A DNA stretch of 64,000 nucleotides, from the NCBI RefSeq assembly GCF_000497245.1, contig NZ_AWTC01000005.1:1588-65587 (forward strand), read 5' to 3'. This DNA comes from Sporolactobacillus laevolacticus DSM 442. Lineage in GTDB: Bacteria > Bacillota > Bacilli > Bacillales > Sporolactobacillaceae. The notes under the pieces are model-generated. The model saw nothing but the letters and a program-made list of their open reading frames with translations, was not told the DNA's origin and ran no database searches. Within the stretch, counting starts at the first letter, position 1. Every line of letters starts with the position of its first letter. The position numbers were made by a program, and so were the translations under genes. Positions 34,339 through 42,294 of the stretch are shown here, piece after piece.

Positions 34339-35082
34339 ATGAGAACTGCGGTATTTGCCCATCGAGGCAGTAAAGCCAACCGTCCGGAAAATACGCTTCC
34401 ATCATTTGAGGAAGCCATGCGAGTCGGCAGCGACGGCATTGAATTAGATGTCCACTTGACAAAAGATCAGAAAGTTGTGGTTATGCATGATGAAAAAATT
34501 GATCGAACCACAAACGGCAAGGGACAAATTAAAACATACACGTTAGATCAATTAAAACAGTTTGACGCAGGTTCCTGGTTTTCAGCTAAGTACAAGGGCG
34601 AGCAGGTGCCAACCCTTGTTCAAGTGCTTGAACTTCTGTCTGATTATCCAGGCGTTCTAAACATAGAATTTAAAACGGATCGCAATGTCTACCCAGGCAT
34701 TGAAGCACGCGTTGCGCAGCTTGTCGACCGTTATCGGGCGAATTTGCCGGTCGTCTACTCGTCCTTCAATCACGAATCACTCATTCGCATGAAAAAAATA
34801 GATCCTAATGCTGAACTCGCCTTGCTCTTATGGGAGCGGCTAGCAGATCCTTGGCGATATACGCAACAAGTCGGCGCAACGGCCCAGCATTTGTGGCAGC
34901 CGTCCGCCCTCTCAGAAACGGCAGTGCAATTACATGAGCATGGAATCAAAGTGCGTGCGTGGACAGTGAACAAACCGAAACTGATGCAGCTTTCCTTCGA
35001 AATGGGCCTTGACGCCATTATTACTGATTATCCCGAAGTTGCCATTGACTTGCGCAAGAGCTATGAAAAAGCGAAAAAATGA
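34339..35082 (+). CDS. Glycerophosphodiester phosphodiesterase
   Basis: Predicted 247-residue cytosolic TIM-barrel enzyme (UgpQ/GDPD family) that splits glycerophosphodiesters to glycerol 3-phosphate and an alcohol. Catalytic and metal residues: AHRG, NTLPSFEEA, GIELDVHLTKD, VVMHDEKIDRTTNG, LNIEFK, and VRAWTVN. No signal peptide. The ATG at 34339 with GAAGGAGG upstream is preferred over 34291. About 230 bp separate it from trpEG, so it is likely independent. Confidence 0.93.
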   Translation: MRTAVFAHRGSKANRPENTLPSFEEAMRVGSDGIELDVHLTKDQKVVVMHDEKIDRTTNGKGQIKTYTLDQLKQFDAGSWFSAKYKGEQVPTLVQVLELLSDYPGVLNIEFKTDRNVYPGIEARVAQLVDRYRANLPVVYSSFNHESLIRMKKIDPNAELALLLWERLADPWRYTQQVGATAQHLWQPSALSETAVQLHEHGIKVRAWTVNKPKLMQLSFEMGLDAIITDYPEVAIDLRKSYEKAKK

Positions 35083-35107
35083 GATGCCATGATGGCATCT
35101 TTTTTTT
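35083..35107 (+). terminator. Terminator of the phosphodiesterase gene
   Basis: Stem GATGCCAT/ATGGCATC with almost no loop, followed by eight T, overlapping the end of the coding region. Confidence 0.85.
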
Positions 35108-35213
35108 GAATAACTATAAAGACATGCTGGACATTGTACTTTAATCATAGATCTATTAAGTGTACAATTGAAGATAAAGAAACCGCTATCATTTTCTGAA
35201 AGAAGTCGATGCC

Positions 35214-37982
35214 ATGCAGAAAATTGATCGAATTTACTCCAGCATAATGAAACAATCTGGTAAATGGTCCGGCGGTTTTACAGCCGCCGAGCTGGCAGCT
35301 TATTTTCAGTTGGACCGTTCAACAGCCAGTCGCTATCTGAATAGCTTAGCAAAAAAAAACAAACTGGAGAAAACGACGGGCAAACCTGTACGCTATTTTT
35401 GCCCGACATTGACTGATCATGATAAGAACTTTTCGCAACATGCCATACATGACAAAACCTCGCCTCCAGCCAGCAACACCATCCATTTTTCCGAGCAAAT
35501 AGATCAGCACTTCATTGGCGCAGATGAGAGTTTGAAAATGGTCATCGAAAAAGGAATGGCAGCCCTTTTTTATCCGGAACAGGGGCTGCACATATTACTG
35601 TCCGGTGAAACAGGCGTAGGAAAAAGTTATCTGGCTGAGTATTTAGCTCAGATCGCTGCTGCTAAACCGTGGAATCGGATAAAAGCGCCTTTTATTACAT
35701 TTAACTGTGCCGATTACGCGCAAAATCCTGAATTATTGATGGGCCATATCTTCGGCATTAAGAAAGGTGCTTTTACGGGGGCCGAAAAAAATGAAGTCGG
35801 TCTTGTTGAGCAAGCGAATAACGGTATTTTATTTCTTGATGAAATTCACCGCTTACCGCCAAGCGGTCAGGAAATGCTCTTCTATTTAATCGATAAAGGC
35901 TTGTACCGACGTCTTGGGGATACAGACAAAATGAGCCACGCCAAGCTTATTCTGATCGGTGCAACAACAGAAACGCTTGAGTCAACCCTATTGCCAACCT
36001 TGCTGCGTCGATTCACTTTAAAACTGTCAATCCCGCCTCTCAGAGAACGCACACACAAAGAACGTGAGGAATTCCTCACTTATTTTCTTAAATCAGAAGC
36101 CAAAAAAATGAAATTGCCCTTACTTATCGAAGATTACTGTCGGAAGGCTTTCTTAAAATATGCATGCCCGGGAAATATCGGACAACTGAAAAGCGATATT
36201 CAGATCTCGTGTGCGAGAGCTTTTATGCGTCACCTTCAGGAAGGTACGGAACAAGTCACCATTCAAAGAAATGATATTCCTTCACAAGTTCTAAGCAGCA
36301 TGACAAGAAATGAATTTGAAGTCGATCATAAGACCAGTCACTTAGTCACATCGGGGAAGTCTAGCGGACCACTGCCCATTCAAACAATCTATTCAATCCT
36401 TGCCAAAATGAAAAAGGATGCCAATGACGATAACTTTGCCTCTTCATCCGAAAACTCAATGAAAACTGCTGTCGACCACTATCTTGAAGAGTTGAAGTCA
36501 CTGTCAGAAAAGAGGCTTGAGTCAGAGCCTAGCTGGGTCAGATTTATTGATCATGACCTTCTCGATGCGCTCCGGGATTCAGAATTTTACTTTAAAGATG
36601 ATTTTACCTTTGAGTACGGCTCAAAACAAACGATTGCCATTGGCCTTCATCTTGAAGCTTTCAGGCAGCAATCTTCAGATGCGCCGCGCTCCTCTCTTCC
36701 GGATTTACCGATGGCGAAACCTTTATACAGAAAAGCTGCGGCAAAGCTGGCAGAATTTCTGCAAAATCGAATACAGCTTGTTCTTCCAGCAAGTGAGATC
36801 GAACTGCTTGCTCATCTGATTGCCTCTACGACCATTCCAGAAAACAAACGGGAAGGCGGCGTGCTCGTTTTTCTCGTTACTCACGGGCGGTCAACAGCAA
36901 GCTCAATGGCTGAGGTTACTAATTATTTGCTTGGAAGTCCGATCATTCATCCCGTAGATATGCCGCTTACGGAGGCCACTGGAGTGACCTATAAAAAAGT
37001 GCGCCAGTTTATTGTTGATCAGGATGGGAAGTCGGGAATTCTTATGCTCGTGGATATCGGCTCTCTTGTGACAATGGGCGAATCACTCAGCCATGACCTA
37101 GGTATTCCTATTAAGACACTGGCCAACGTTAATATGCCGATGCTTATTGAGGCGGGTCGCAAGGCGCTGATCACTGAAAATGATCTGGAAACTGTGTATG
37201 AGGCGTCACGTCAAGCTTTTTTCGCTCTTGCTCCCAAAGACCAGCTTCCGGAGCAGCCAAAAGAAGTAAAACAGAGACTGATCGTAACCGTCTGTTTAAC
37301 TGGAGAGGGTACGGCGCAATTGCTTCACGATTGGTTATCCGAACAGTTGCGTGCGGAAGACAATGATGTAGCGGTAAGAGCAATCCGAATCGACCCTGTC
37401 TCTCATGATTCTACGATGCTCAGTACTTTCCAGAAACAGTATCATCTGATCGCGATTGTCGGAACTGTTCCTGTCGCGTTTGAAAATGTGCCCTATATTC
37501 CTGCATTAGAATTGCTAAGAGACGACGGCCATTCAAGACTGCACCGCCTACTAGAAGTAACTCGTCCGCTCGGCGCACCTTATCAGAAGGAAAAGACACT
37601 CAATGACCAAGAAATGCGCGAATTGGCGCCCGTAGGATTAGGAAAAATTGTCCGTCATTTGAATCCAGTGAGCTACGCAAAAATCGCTTTCCCACATTAT
37701 GAACGGATCAGTACATTTTATCAATGGGATACAGAAACCAAACTGGGTATGTGGATGCATCTAGGAAGCCTGGCTGATCAGATCATCGAGGCGCGGCTTG
37801 TTCACGGCCCGGATCCCGCCGTTCCAGATGAATTAAAAGAGCTTGACACTCAGGTGACGGAAAGAGATCTCACCGTTTGGGCTCCGCTTTTTGCTGATCT
37901 GGAATCCCAGCTTCATCTGAGTATTGATTTACACTTGCAGCATTCTTTGATTGTGCTTGGCAAGCAGCAGAAATCAGCTTGA
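35214..37982 (+). CDS. LevR/CelR-type sigma-54-dependent PTS regulator
   Basis: Predicted 922-residue activator. Order of domains: N-terminal helix-turn-helix (1-60); AAA+ sigma-54 interaction domain with Walker A GETGVGKS (131-138), GAFTGA (185-190) and Walker B LFLDE (206-210); PRD1 (about 440-545, His479, His534); EIIA-Man-like domain (about 550-660, His557 in VTHGRSTASS); EIIB-like domain (about 685-770, Cys694); PRD2 (about 810-910, His849). In the family, HPr and the cognate PTS phosphorylate the PRDs to turn the activator on or off with sugar. It lies just upstream of a sigma-54 promoter and a PTS operon, which it should control. Needs RpoN, not in this window. Confidence 0.93.
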   Translation: MQKIDRIYSSIMKQSGKWSGGFTAAELAAYFQLDRSTASRYLNSLAKKNKLEKTTGKPVRYFCPTLTDHDKNFSQHAIHDKTSPPASNTIHFSEQIDQHFIGADESLKMVIEKGMAALFYPEQGLHILLSGETGVGKSYLAEYLAQIAAAKPWNRIKAPFITFNCADYAQNPELLMGHIFGIKKGAFTGAEKNEVGLVEQANNGILFLDEIHRLPPSGQEMLFYLIDKGLYRRLGDTDKMSHAKLILIGATTETLESTLLPTLLRRFTLKLSIPPLRERTHKEREEFLTYFLKSEAKKMKLPLLIEDYCRKAFLKYACPGNIGQLKSDIQISCARAFMRHLQEGTEQVTIQRNDIPSQVLSSMTRNEFEVDHKTSHLVTSGKSSGPLPIQTIYSILAKMKKDANDDNFASSSENSMKTAVDHYLEELKSLSEKRLESEPSWVRFIDHDLLDALRDSEFYFKDDFTFEYGSKQTIAIGLHLEAFRQQSSDAPRSSLPDLPMAKPLYRKAAAKLAEFLQNRIQLVLPASEIELLAHLIASTTIPENKREGGVLVFLVTHGRSTASSMAEVTNYLLGSPIIHPVDMPLTEATGVTYKKVRQFIVDQDGKSGILMLVDIGSLVTMGESLSHDLGIPIKTLANVNMPMLIEAGRKALITENDLETVYEASRQAFFALAPKDQLPEQPKEVKQRLIVTVCLTGEGTAQLLHDWLSEQLRAEDNDVAVRAIRIDPVSHDSTMLSTFQKQYHLIAIVGTVPVAFENVPYIPALELLRDDGHSRLHRLLEVTRPLGAPYQKEKTLNDQEMRELAPVGLGKIVRHLNPVSYAKIAFPHYERISTFYQWDTETKLGMWMHLGSLADQIIEARLVHGPDPAVPDELKELDTQVTERDLTVWAPLFADLESQLHLSIDLHLQHSLIVLGKQQKSA

Positions 37983-37984
37983 AA

Positions 37985-38041
37985 TTGCACAGATATTTAT
38001 TTGCACACAAATTCCATTACACAGATCATGATGTGTGCAAA
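37985..38041 (+). promoter_or_regulatory. Putative upstream activating sequence
   Basis: TTTGCACACA (38000-38009) is exactly inverted as TGTGTGCAAA (38032-38041). A further direct TTGCACA lies at 37985-37991. The sites stand 65-120 bp before the sigma-54 promoter, the right distance for an enhancer bound by the LevR-type activator. They could also fold in RNA near the end of the activator gene. Confidence 0.65.
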
Positions 38042-38073
38042 AGCATTTTTTTCAAACGATATAAGCCTTTTTT

Positions 38074-38103
38074 AACAGATCCGTTCGTGGATCTTGTTTT
38101 TTT
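38074..38103 (+). terminator. Terminator of the LevR-type regulator gene
   Basis: Stem AGATCC/GGATCT with loop GTTCGT, then TGTTTTTTT. It isolates the regulator transcript from the sigma-54 promoter immediately downstream. Confidence 0.8.
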
Positions 38104-38106
38104 ATA

Positions 38107-38124
38107 TTGGCATGAAAATTGCTT
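38107..38124 (+). promoter_or_regulatory. Sigma-54 (-24/-12) promoter of the PTS operon
   Basis: TTGGCAT-N5-TTGCTT, with the key GG (38109-38110) and GC (38121-38122) 12 nt apart, matches TTGGCAC-N5-TTGCW. It lies about 40 bp before the first gene of the operon. Confidence 0.9.
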
Positions 38125-38164
38125 GAGATAATGTGTACGGGAAATGAATGTGGGAGGTGTGAAG

Positions 38165-38407
38165 GTGAGTCGATTCGCGAAGATTTATGTTAGCGTTTTC
38201 TCGGTGATTTGGATCGGTTATGGATGCTACAGTCTGATCATGAAGCAGCCGCACAGCTTGACTTTACTTTTGTTCGGCACAAGTTTTGCGATTGTTTTCT
38301 TTTTCGCAACATGGTTCAGCCAGTGGCTTCTAGGAAACTACAAACGTGTTGATGCGTTTAGCAAAAGCTTCTTCTCCAAGAAAGTCGCAAGCCGTAAACA
38401 GAATTGA
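38165..38407 (+). CDS. Small two-helix membrane protein of the PTS operon
   Basis: Predicted 80-residue protein I do not recognise. Two hydrophobic segments (IYVSVFSVIWIGYGCYSLIM and LTLLLFGTSFAIVFFFATWF) and a basic C-terminal tail (SKSFFSKKVASRKQN). The GTG at 38165 is preferred because GGGAGGTG precedes it; the ATG at 38144 overlaps that site. It is the first gene after the sigma-54 promoter and is followed by the PTS IIB gene after 56 bp. The context suggests a helper of the transporter, but no function can be given. Confidence 0.75.
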   Translation: MSRFAKIYVSVFSVIWIGYGCYSLIMKQPHSLTLLLFGTSFAIVFFFATWFSQWLLGNYKRVDAFSKSFFSKKVASRKQN

Positions 38408-38463
38408 TGCACATGGCTCTTGCCTCACGTTCGCCCGAAAAAAGAAACAAAGGAGGAATTGGA

Positions 38464-38781
38464 ATGAGTGAACCTATTAAACTCATCATCTTATGCAGCT
38501 GGGGAGCGACATCGAGCCAGCTCGCTGTACGTGTTCAGGATGCGGCAAAGAAAAGAAACATCGACCTGCAGGCCGACGCCGGCGGAACCGGAGAGTTCAA
38601 GAAAAAAGCTTCCCAATACACGGTTGCGCTTCTGGAACCGCAAGTCCGCCACTTGAAAAAAGAAGTAACAAAAATCGCCGATGCCAATCACATTCCATGC
38701 GATCTCGTTGATCAACGCGCCTTCGCACTGATGGATGGCGATAAGGTTTTGGATCAGGTATTAGGTCTAATCAAACAATAA
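38464..38781 (+). CDS. PTS lactose/cellobiose-type EIIB component
   Basis: Predicted 105-residue cytosolic phosphocarrier. The phosphorylated cysteine lies in LIILCSWGATSSQLA, where the family usually shows CSAGMSTS; the Trp and Ala-Thr here are unusual. The rest (EPQVRHLKKEV, IPCDLVDQRAFALMDGDKVLDQVL) fits EIIB. AAAGGAGG precedes the ATG at 38464; the upstream ATG at 38404 lacks support. Confidence 0.9.
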   Translation: MSEPIKLIILCSWGATSSQLAVRVQDAAKKRNIDLQADAGGTGEFKKKASQYTVALLEPQVRHLKKEVTKIADANHIPCDLVDQRAFALMDGDKVLDQVLGLIKQ

Positions 38782-38802
38782 ATAGTCTGGGGGGAAATAA
38801 AT

Positions 38803-40128
38803 ATGAACGGTGTTCTCAATTGGGTCGAAGATAAATTGATGGGACCGCTTGGAAAAATGGCTCAGAATATTTACCTGCAATCCATTCGTGACGCTTTTGT
38901 TATTTTCGCTTTACCCGTTATTTTGACCGGTGCACTTTTTCTGATCATTGCTAACCCGCCGACTACCGTTAACTGGGGAATTATTCATGCTTGGGAGAAC
39001 GGTATAAAGCCGATTCAGGCACAAATTATGTTCCCGTTCAATCTTACATTCGGGATCATGGCCGTTACCGTCGCATTTGGTGTCGGCTATAGTCTTGGTG
39101 AACGCAGAGGCCTCGACTCAGTAATGTCCGGAATTCTTTCCATGCTCGCCTTTTTCATGACCGCATTCCCTGTTACGGACATCAGCAAAGTGCCATTTGG
39201 ACAGATCCTTAATTACCTGGGCGGCCAAGGGTTGTTTGTCGCGATTATTCTTGGTATTTTGACTACTGAATTTATGAGTTTCCTAATTAGCAAAGGATTC
39301 GCCTTTGAAATGCCGGCAGGTGTTCCTCCATACGTCATGCGTGTTTTCCGAGCGCTGGTTCCGTTTATGCTGACACTGCCGATTGTGTGGGCGCTTGAAT
39401 GGATCGTGTGGGCAAACTTTCATATCACTATTCCACAAGCCGTGCTTGATCTCTTTAGCCCGCTCGTGTCTGCCTCCAACTCTTATCCTGCTGCCCTAGG
39501 CATGATTTTCCTGATGCTGCTCCTTTGGTCAATGGGTATCCATGGCATGAATGTTGTTTCATCCGTCGCTTATCCATTCTGGATGAGCCAGCTCGCAGCG
39601 AATACGAACGCTGTAGCTGCCGGCCATGTTGCTCATGGTATCGTGACGGAACCTTTCTTCCATATGTTCGCCCATATCGGCGGATCAGGTGCAACATTCG
39701 GCCTTGCACTCTTTATGTTATTCTCGAAATCTCAACAAATTAAACAGGTCGGAAAAACAGCGATTGTTCCAACGCTCTTCAATATCAATGAACCGATTCT
39801 GTTCGGGCTGCCAATCGTCCTGAATCCAATTATGTTTATCCCATTTATTATTGGGCCGATCATTATTGTGACTATTAATTACATTTTGTTCGCGACGCAT
39901 CTTCTGCCACCGGTAATCATTCAGCCACCATTTACCGTTCCGATCTTCCTCGGCGGATTCATTGCCACTGGCGGTCACTTCTTTGCAGGCCTGATGCAGG
40001 TCATTGATGCCGCAATCGCTGCAGTCATCTACTGGCCATTCTTTAAGAAATACGAAGCAACACTTGTAGAACAAGAAAAGAAAGGTGCAGAACAAACCGC
40101 TTCTGACACTAATTCTGTAACATTATAA
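38803..40128 (+). CDS. PTS lactose/cellobiose-type EIIC permease
   Basis: Predicted 441-residue membrane permease of the PTS Lac/Cel family with about ten hydrophobic segments. FEMPAGVPPYVMRVFRALVPFM and FNINEPILFGLPIVLNPIM are family motifs for the sugar-binding loop. The substrate is probably a beta-glucoside or a chitobiose-like sugar, but no glycosidase is in the operon to show which. GGGGGGAA precedes the ATG. Confidence 0.93.
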   Translation: MNGVLNWVEDKLMGPLGKMAQNIYLQSIRDAFVIFALPVILTGALFLIIANPPTTVNWGIIHAWENGIKPIQAQIMFPFNLTFGIMAVTVAFGVGYSLGERRGLDSVMSGILSMLAFFMTAFPVTDISKVPFGQILNYLGGQGLFVAIILGILTTEFMSFLISKGFAFEMPAGVPPYVMRVFRALVPFMLTLPIVWALEWIVWANFHITIPQAVLDLFSPLVSASNSYPAALGMIFLMLLLWSMGIHGMNVVSSVAYPFWMSQLAANTNAVAAGHVAHGIVTEPFFHMFAHIGGSGATFGLALFMLFSKSQQIKQVGKTAIVPTLFNINEPILFGLPIVLNPIMFIPFIIGPIIIVTINYILFATHLLPPVIIQPPFTVPIFLGGFIATGGHFFAGLMQVIDAAIAAVIYWPFFKKYEATLVEQEKKGAEQTASDTNSVTL

Positions 40129-40140
40129 GGAGGATGAACC

Positions 40141-40482
40141 ATGCCAGAACAAGCAGAAGAAGCCGTATTTAAACTCATCCTTCATGGCGGAAATGCCCGC
40201 GGTGAAGCTTACGAGGCATTGGATGCCGCGGAAGACTTCAATTTTGAAGAAGCTCAGAAACATCTTGATGCAGCAGAAGATGAATTTCTTAAAGGGCACA
40301 AATGGCAGACGGAAACCATCCGTAATGCCAATGCCGGGCACACGCCAAGCTTTCTGATGGTTCACGCGCAGGACCATGTCATGACCGCTCAGGCCGAACT
40401 AAATCTGATCAAACGGCTGGTCGCAAACTATGAACTGCTCGCAAAACTCGAAAAACGGATAGACGCTCTAGAGAGTAAATAA
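40141..40482 (+). CDS. PTS lactose/cellobiose-type EIIA component
   Basis: Predicted 113-residue trimeric helical phosphocarrier. The active histidine is in MVHAQDHVMTAQ, as in LacF/CelC. It starts 12 bp after EIIC with AAGGAGG upstream and is the last gene of the operon. It takes phosphate from HPr and passes it to EIIB. Confidence 0.94.
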   Translation: MPEQAEEAVFKLILHGGNARGEAYEALDAAEDFNFEEAQKHLDAAEDEFLKGHKWQTETIRNANAGHTPSFLMVHAQDHVMTAQAELNLIKRLVANYELLAKLEKRIDALESK

Positions 40483-40529
40483 TGCACCTGTTATTAGAAA
40501 ATTACAGTGAGCATTAAAAAATATTAAAA

Positions 40530-40561
40530 GACGGCTCAAATGAATGGTAGCCGCCTTTTTG
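40530..40561 (+). terminator. Terminator of the PTS operon
   Basis: Stem CGGCT/AGCCG with a 12-nt loop, then CCTTTTT, about 45 bp after the EIIA stop. Confidence 0.65.
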
Positions 40562-40649
40562 CGTATTCTAAATGCGTCATCCACTTCGTGCTCAAGATTG
40601 TACCAACTTGCCCTTTGGCTTCAGCAGCTGAGCAAATTCGAATTCTATC

Positions 40650-40752
40650 ATCCGCGCGTATCTTACTCTGTTTCGCGCACATTTTCATTTTTCCGAGCAC
40701 AAATCCCATTGGACTGCACATAAATCTTCTGCTCACGTGCATAAACTCTTCG
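40650..40752 (-). repeat. Five degenerate about-21-nt repeats (TTTRTGCNCG type)
   Basis: On the minus strand TTTATGCACG, TTTATGTGCAG, TTTGTGCTCG, AATGTGCGCGAA and TACGCGCGG follow each other every 20-21 nt. Same unit as the patch at 29114-29186, in the opposite orientation. Confidence 0.55.
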
Positions 40753-40827
40753 GTTTCAAACTGAAAAGTTGCGCTTCTTTATTTATAAATCCTCTTACCA
40801 TGCTGCCATGAATTCAAAAAATCGACA

Positions 40828-40863
40828 TTGGAACCGCCAAACACTTTCGATATAATAAGTTGA
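40828..40863 (+). promoter_or_regulatory. Sigma-A promoter of rpiA
   Basis: TTGGAA (40828-40833), 17-nt spacer, TATAAT (40851-40856), about 65 bp before the rpiA start. Confidence 0.8.
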
Positions 40864-40929
40864 GAACGATATCATACACCTCAAATGACAAAACGAGCTT
40901 AACGATACAAAGGAAGTCGAGGGATCATC

Positions 40930-41604
40930 ATGAATGGAAAAGAAGCGGCAGGAAAAAAAGCGCTGGAAGAGATCCAAGAAGGAATGACTATTGGACTCGG
41001 CACAGGATCAACCGTCTATTTCTTTCTTAAGGCGCTTGCCGAGAAAGTGGCGGCGGGTTTTAAAATAACCGGTGTCGCAACTTCACAGCAAACAATCGAA
41101 CTTGCAAAAAAGTGGAATATTCCGATGCGCGCCTTGAATGAAGTCACTACGATTGACGTGACGATTGACGGTGCCGATGAAGTAGACCCTGATTTAACCG
41201 GTATTAAAGGCGGCGGTGGTGCCCTTCTTTATGAAAAGATGGTAGCCAAGGTCTCAACCCGTCGCGTGTGGATCGTTGACAGCAGTAAGAAAGTGGAACA
41301 ATTAGGTGCATTTCCTTTGCCAGTTGAAGTGATCCCATTTGGATGGAAACATGTTGAAGCCGCCCTTTCCGAGAAAGGCTATTTGCCGAAACTGCGGCGT
41401 GATTCTGAGGGACATCCATATGTCACGGATGCGCATCATTATATATTAGATCTTCATTTACATTCAATTGCTGATCCGGTTTTACTCGCTATTGAGCTGG
41501 ATCATTTAACCGGTGTTGTTGAACACGGACTTTTCATTGGAATTACAGAAAAAGTATTGGTTGGCTATCCAGATGGTCATGTCGAAACAATGGTGAAGCA
41601 TTAA
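40930..41604 (+). CDS. rpiA: Ribose 5-phosphate isomerase A
   Basis: Predicted 224-residue isomerase converting ribose 5-phosphate and ribulose 5-phosphate in the pentose phosphate pathway. Motifs: GLGTGSTVYFFL, VTIDGADEVDPDL, KGGGGALLYEKMVA (catalytic Glu and Lys), VEVIPFGW. Complete. AAAGGAAG precedes the ATG. Monocistronic between a good promoter and terminator. Confidence 0.95.
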   Translation: MNGKEAAGKKALEEIQEGMTIGLGTGSTVYFFLKALAEKVAAGFKITGVATSQQTIELAKKWNIPMRALNEVTTIDVTIDGADEVDPDLTGIKGGGGALLYEKMVAKVSTRRVWIVDSSKKVEQLGAFPLPVEVIPFGWKHVEAALSEKGYLPKLRRDSEGHPYVTDAHHYILDLHLHSIADPVLLAIELDHLTGVVEHGLFIGITEKVLVGYPDGHVETMVKH

Positions 41605-41647
41605 TCCTTCCAAATTCCGTTAAACTATACAGATCAATTTTTGACCA

Positions 41648-41684
41648 TCCTGCTTTGGTGAGCCATGCCAAAGCGGGATTTTTA
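41648..41684 (+). terminator. Terminator of rpiA
   Basis: Stem TCCTGCTTTGG/CCAAAGCGGGA around a 9-nt loop, followed by TTTTTATTTT. Confidence 0.9.
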
Positions 41685-41771
41685 TTTTGTTTGGCTACTA
41701 CTTATCGGACAGAATTGAACCAAAAATCATTATTACGCTAATATTGCTTTTTAACGAATACAAAAAAATGA

Positions 41772-41807
41772 TTGACAAACATTATAGTTGTAATTAAAAT
41801 AGTTACA
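41772..41807 (+). promoter_or_regulatory. Promoter and operator of ywnA
   Basis: TTGACA (41772-41777), 17-nt spacer, TAAAAT (41795-41800). An inverted repeat TGTAAT-N7-GTTACA (41789-41807) covers the -10 region, where a bound repressor would block polymerase. The same dyad recurs before ywnB. Confidence 0.8.
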
Positions 41808-41820
41808 GGTGGTGAGGAAA

Positions 41821-42237
41821 TTGATTAACACTCGAGTTGCAGTCGCCATTCATATTCTGGCGCTGATCGCTTCCAAACCGCAGACAGATCTTCCATCAGA
41901 CTATATTGCCGGAAGTGTGAATACAAATCCGGTAGTCATTCGAAGAATCCTGGGCATGCTGAAAAAGGCTGGGTTAATTCAGACGACCGCCGGAAAAGCC
42001 GGTGCCTCATTAACCCGGCCGCCTGCAGAGATTTCGCTATTCGACGTGTATCAGGCTGTAGAACCGAAAGATCATCTTTTTGCAGTTCATGACAACCCGA
42101 ATCCACATTGTCCTGTTGGCAAAGGTATTCGAAGCGTTCTCGATGAGGCATTTAATGAAGCTCAATCTGCTTTGGAAAGAACACTGGCCAAAGAAACAAT
42201 TGAAGATGTACTTCATCGTCTCTTATTAGAACGATGA
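41821..42237 (+). CDS. ywnA: Rrf2-family transcriptional regulator (YwnA-like)
   Basis: Predicted 138-residue regulator. A winged helix (INTRVAVAIHILALIA, NTNPVVIRRILGMLKKAGLIQTTAGKAGASL) is followed by the YwnA-type segment FAVHDNPNPHCPVGKGIRSVLDEAF. It holds a single cysteine in HCPVGK and lacks the three-cysteine Fe-S motif of IscR. The TTG at 41821 is chosen because it aligns with the MINSR start of B. subtilis YwnA and has AGGTGG upstream. Likely represses itself and ywnB through the shared operator. Confidence 0.88.
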   Translation: MINTRVAVAIHILALIASKPQTDLPSDYIAGSVNTNPVVIRRILGMLKKAGLIQTTAGKAGASLTRPPAEISLFDVYQAVEPKDHLFAVHDNPNPHCPVGKGIRSVLDEAFNEAQSALERTLAKETIEDVLHRLLLER

Positions 42238-42254
42238 TTTTCTTATCATCAAGT

Positions 42255-42273
42255 TGTAACCATATTTGTTACA
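42255..42273 (+). promoter_or_regulatory. Second YwnA-type operator, upstream of ywnB
   Basis: TGTAAC-N7-GTTACA, a perfect 6-bp dyad with the same 7-bp spacing as the ywnA operator. It lies 18 bp after the ywnA stop and 21 bp before the ywnB start. Confidence 0.7.
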
Positions 42274-42294
42274 TCAATTCAGGAGGAATCATTT

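Noticed and set aside
38000-38041. Reading the TTTGCACACA inverted repeat only as a terminator
   Set aside because: The loop is 22 nt and no T run follows directly; a proper terminator lies at 38074-38103. A third TTGCACA copy favours binding sites.
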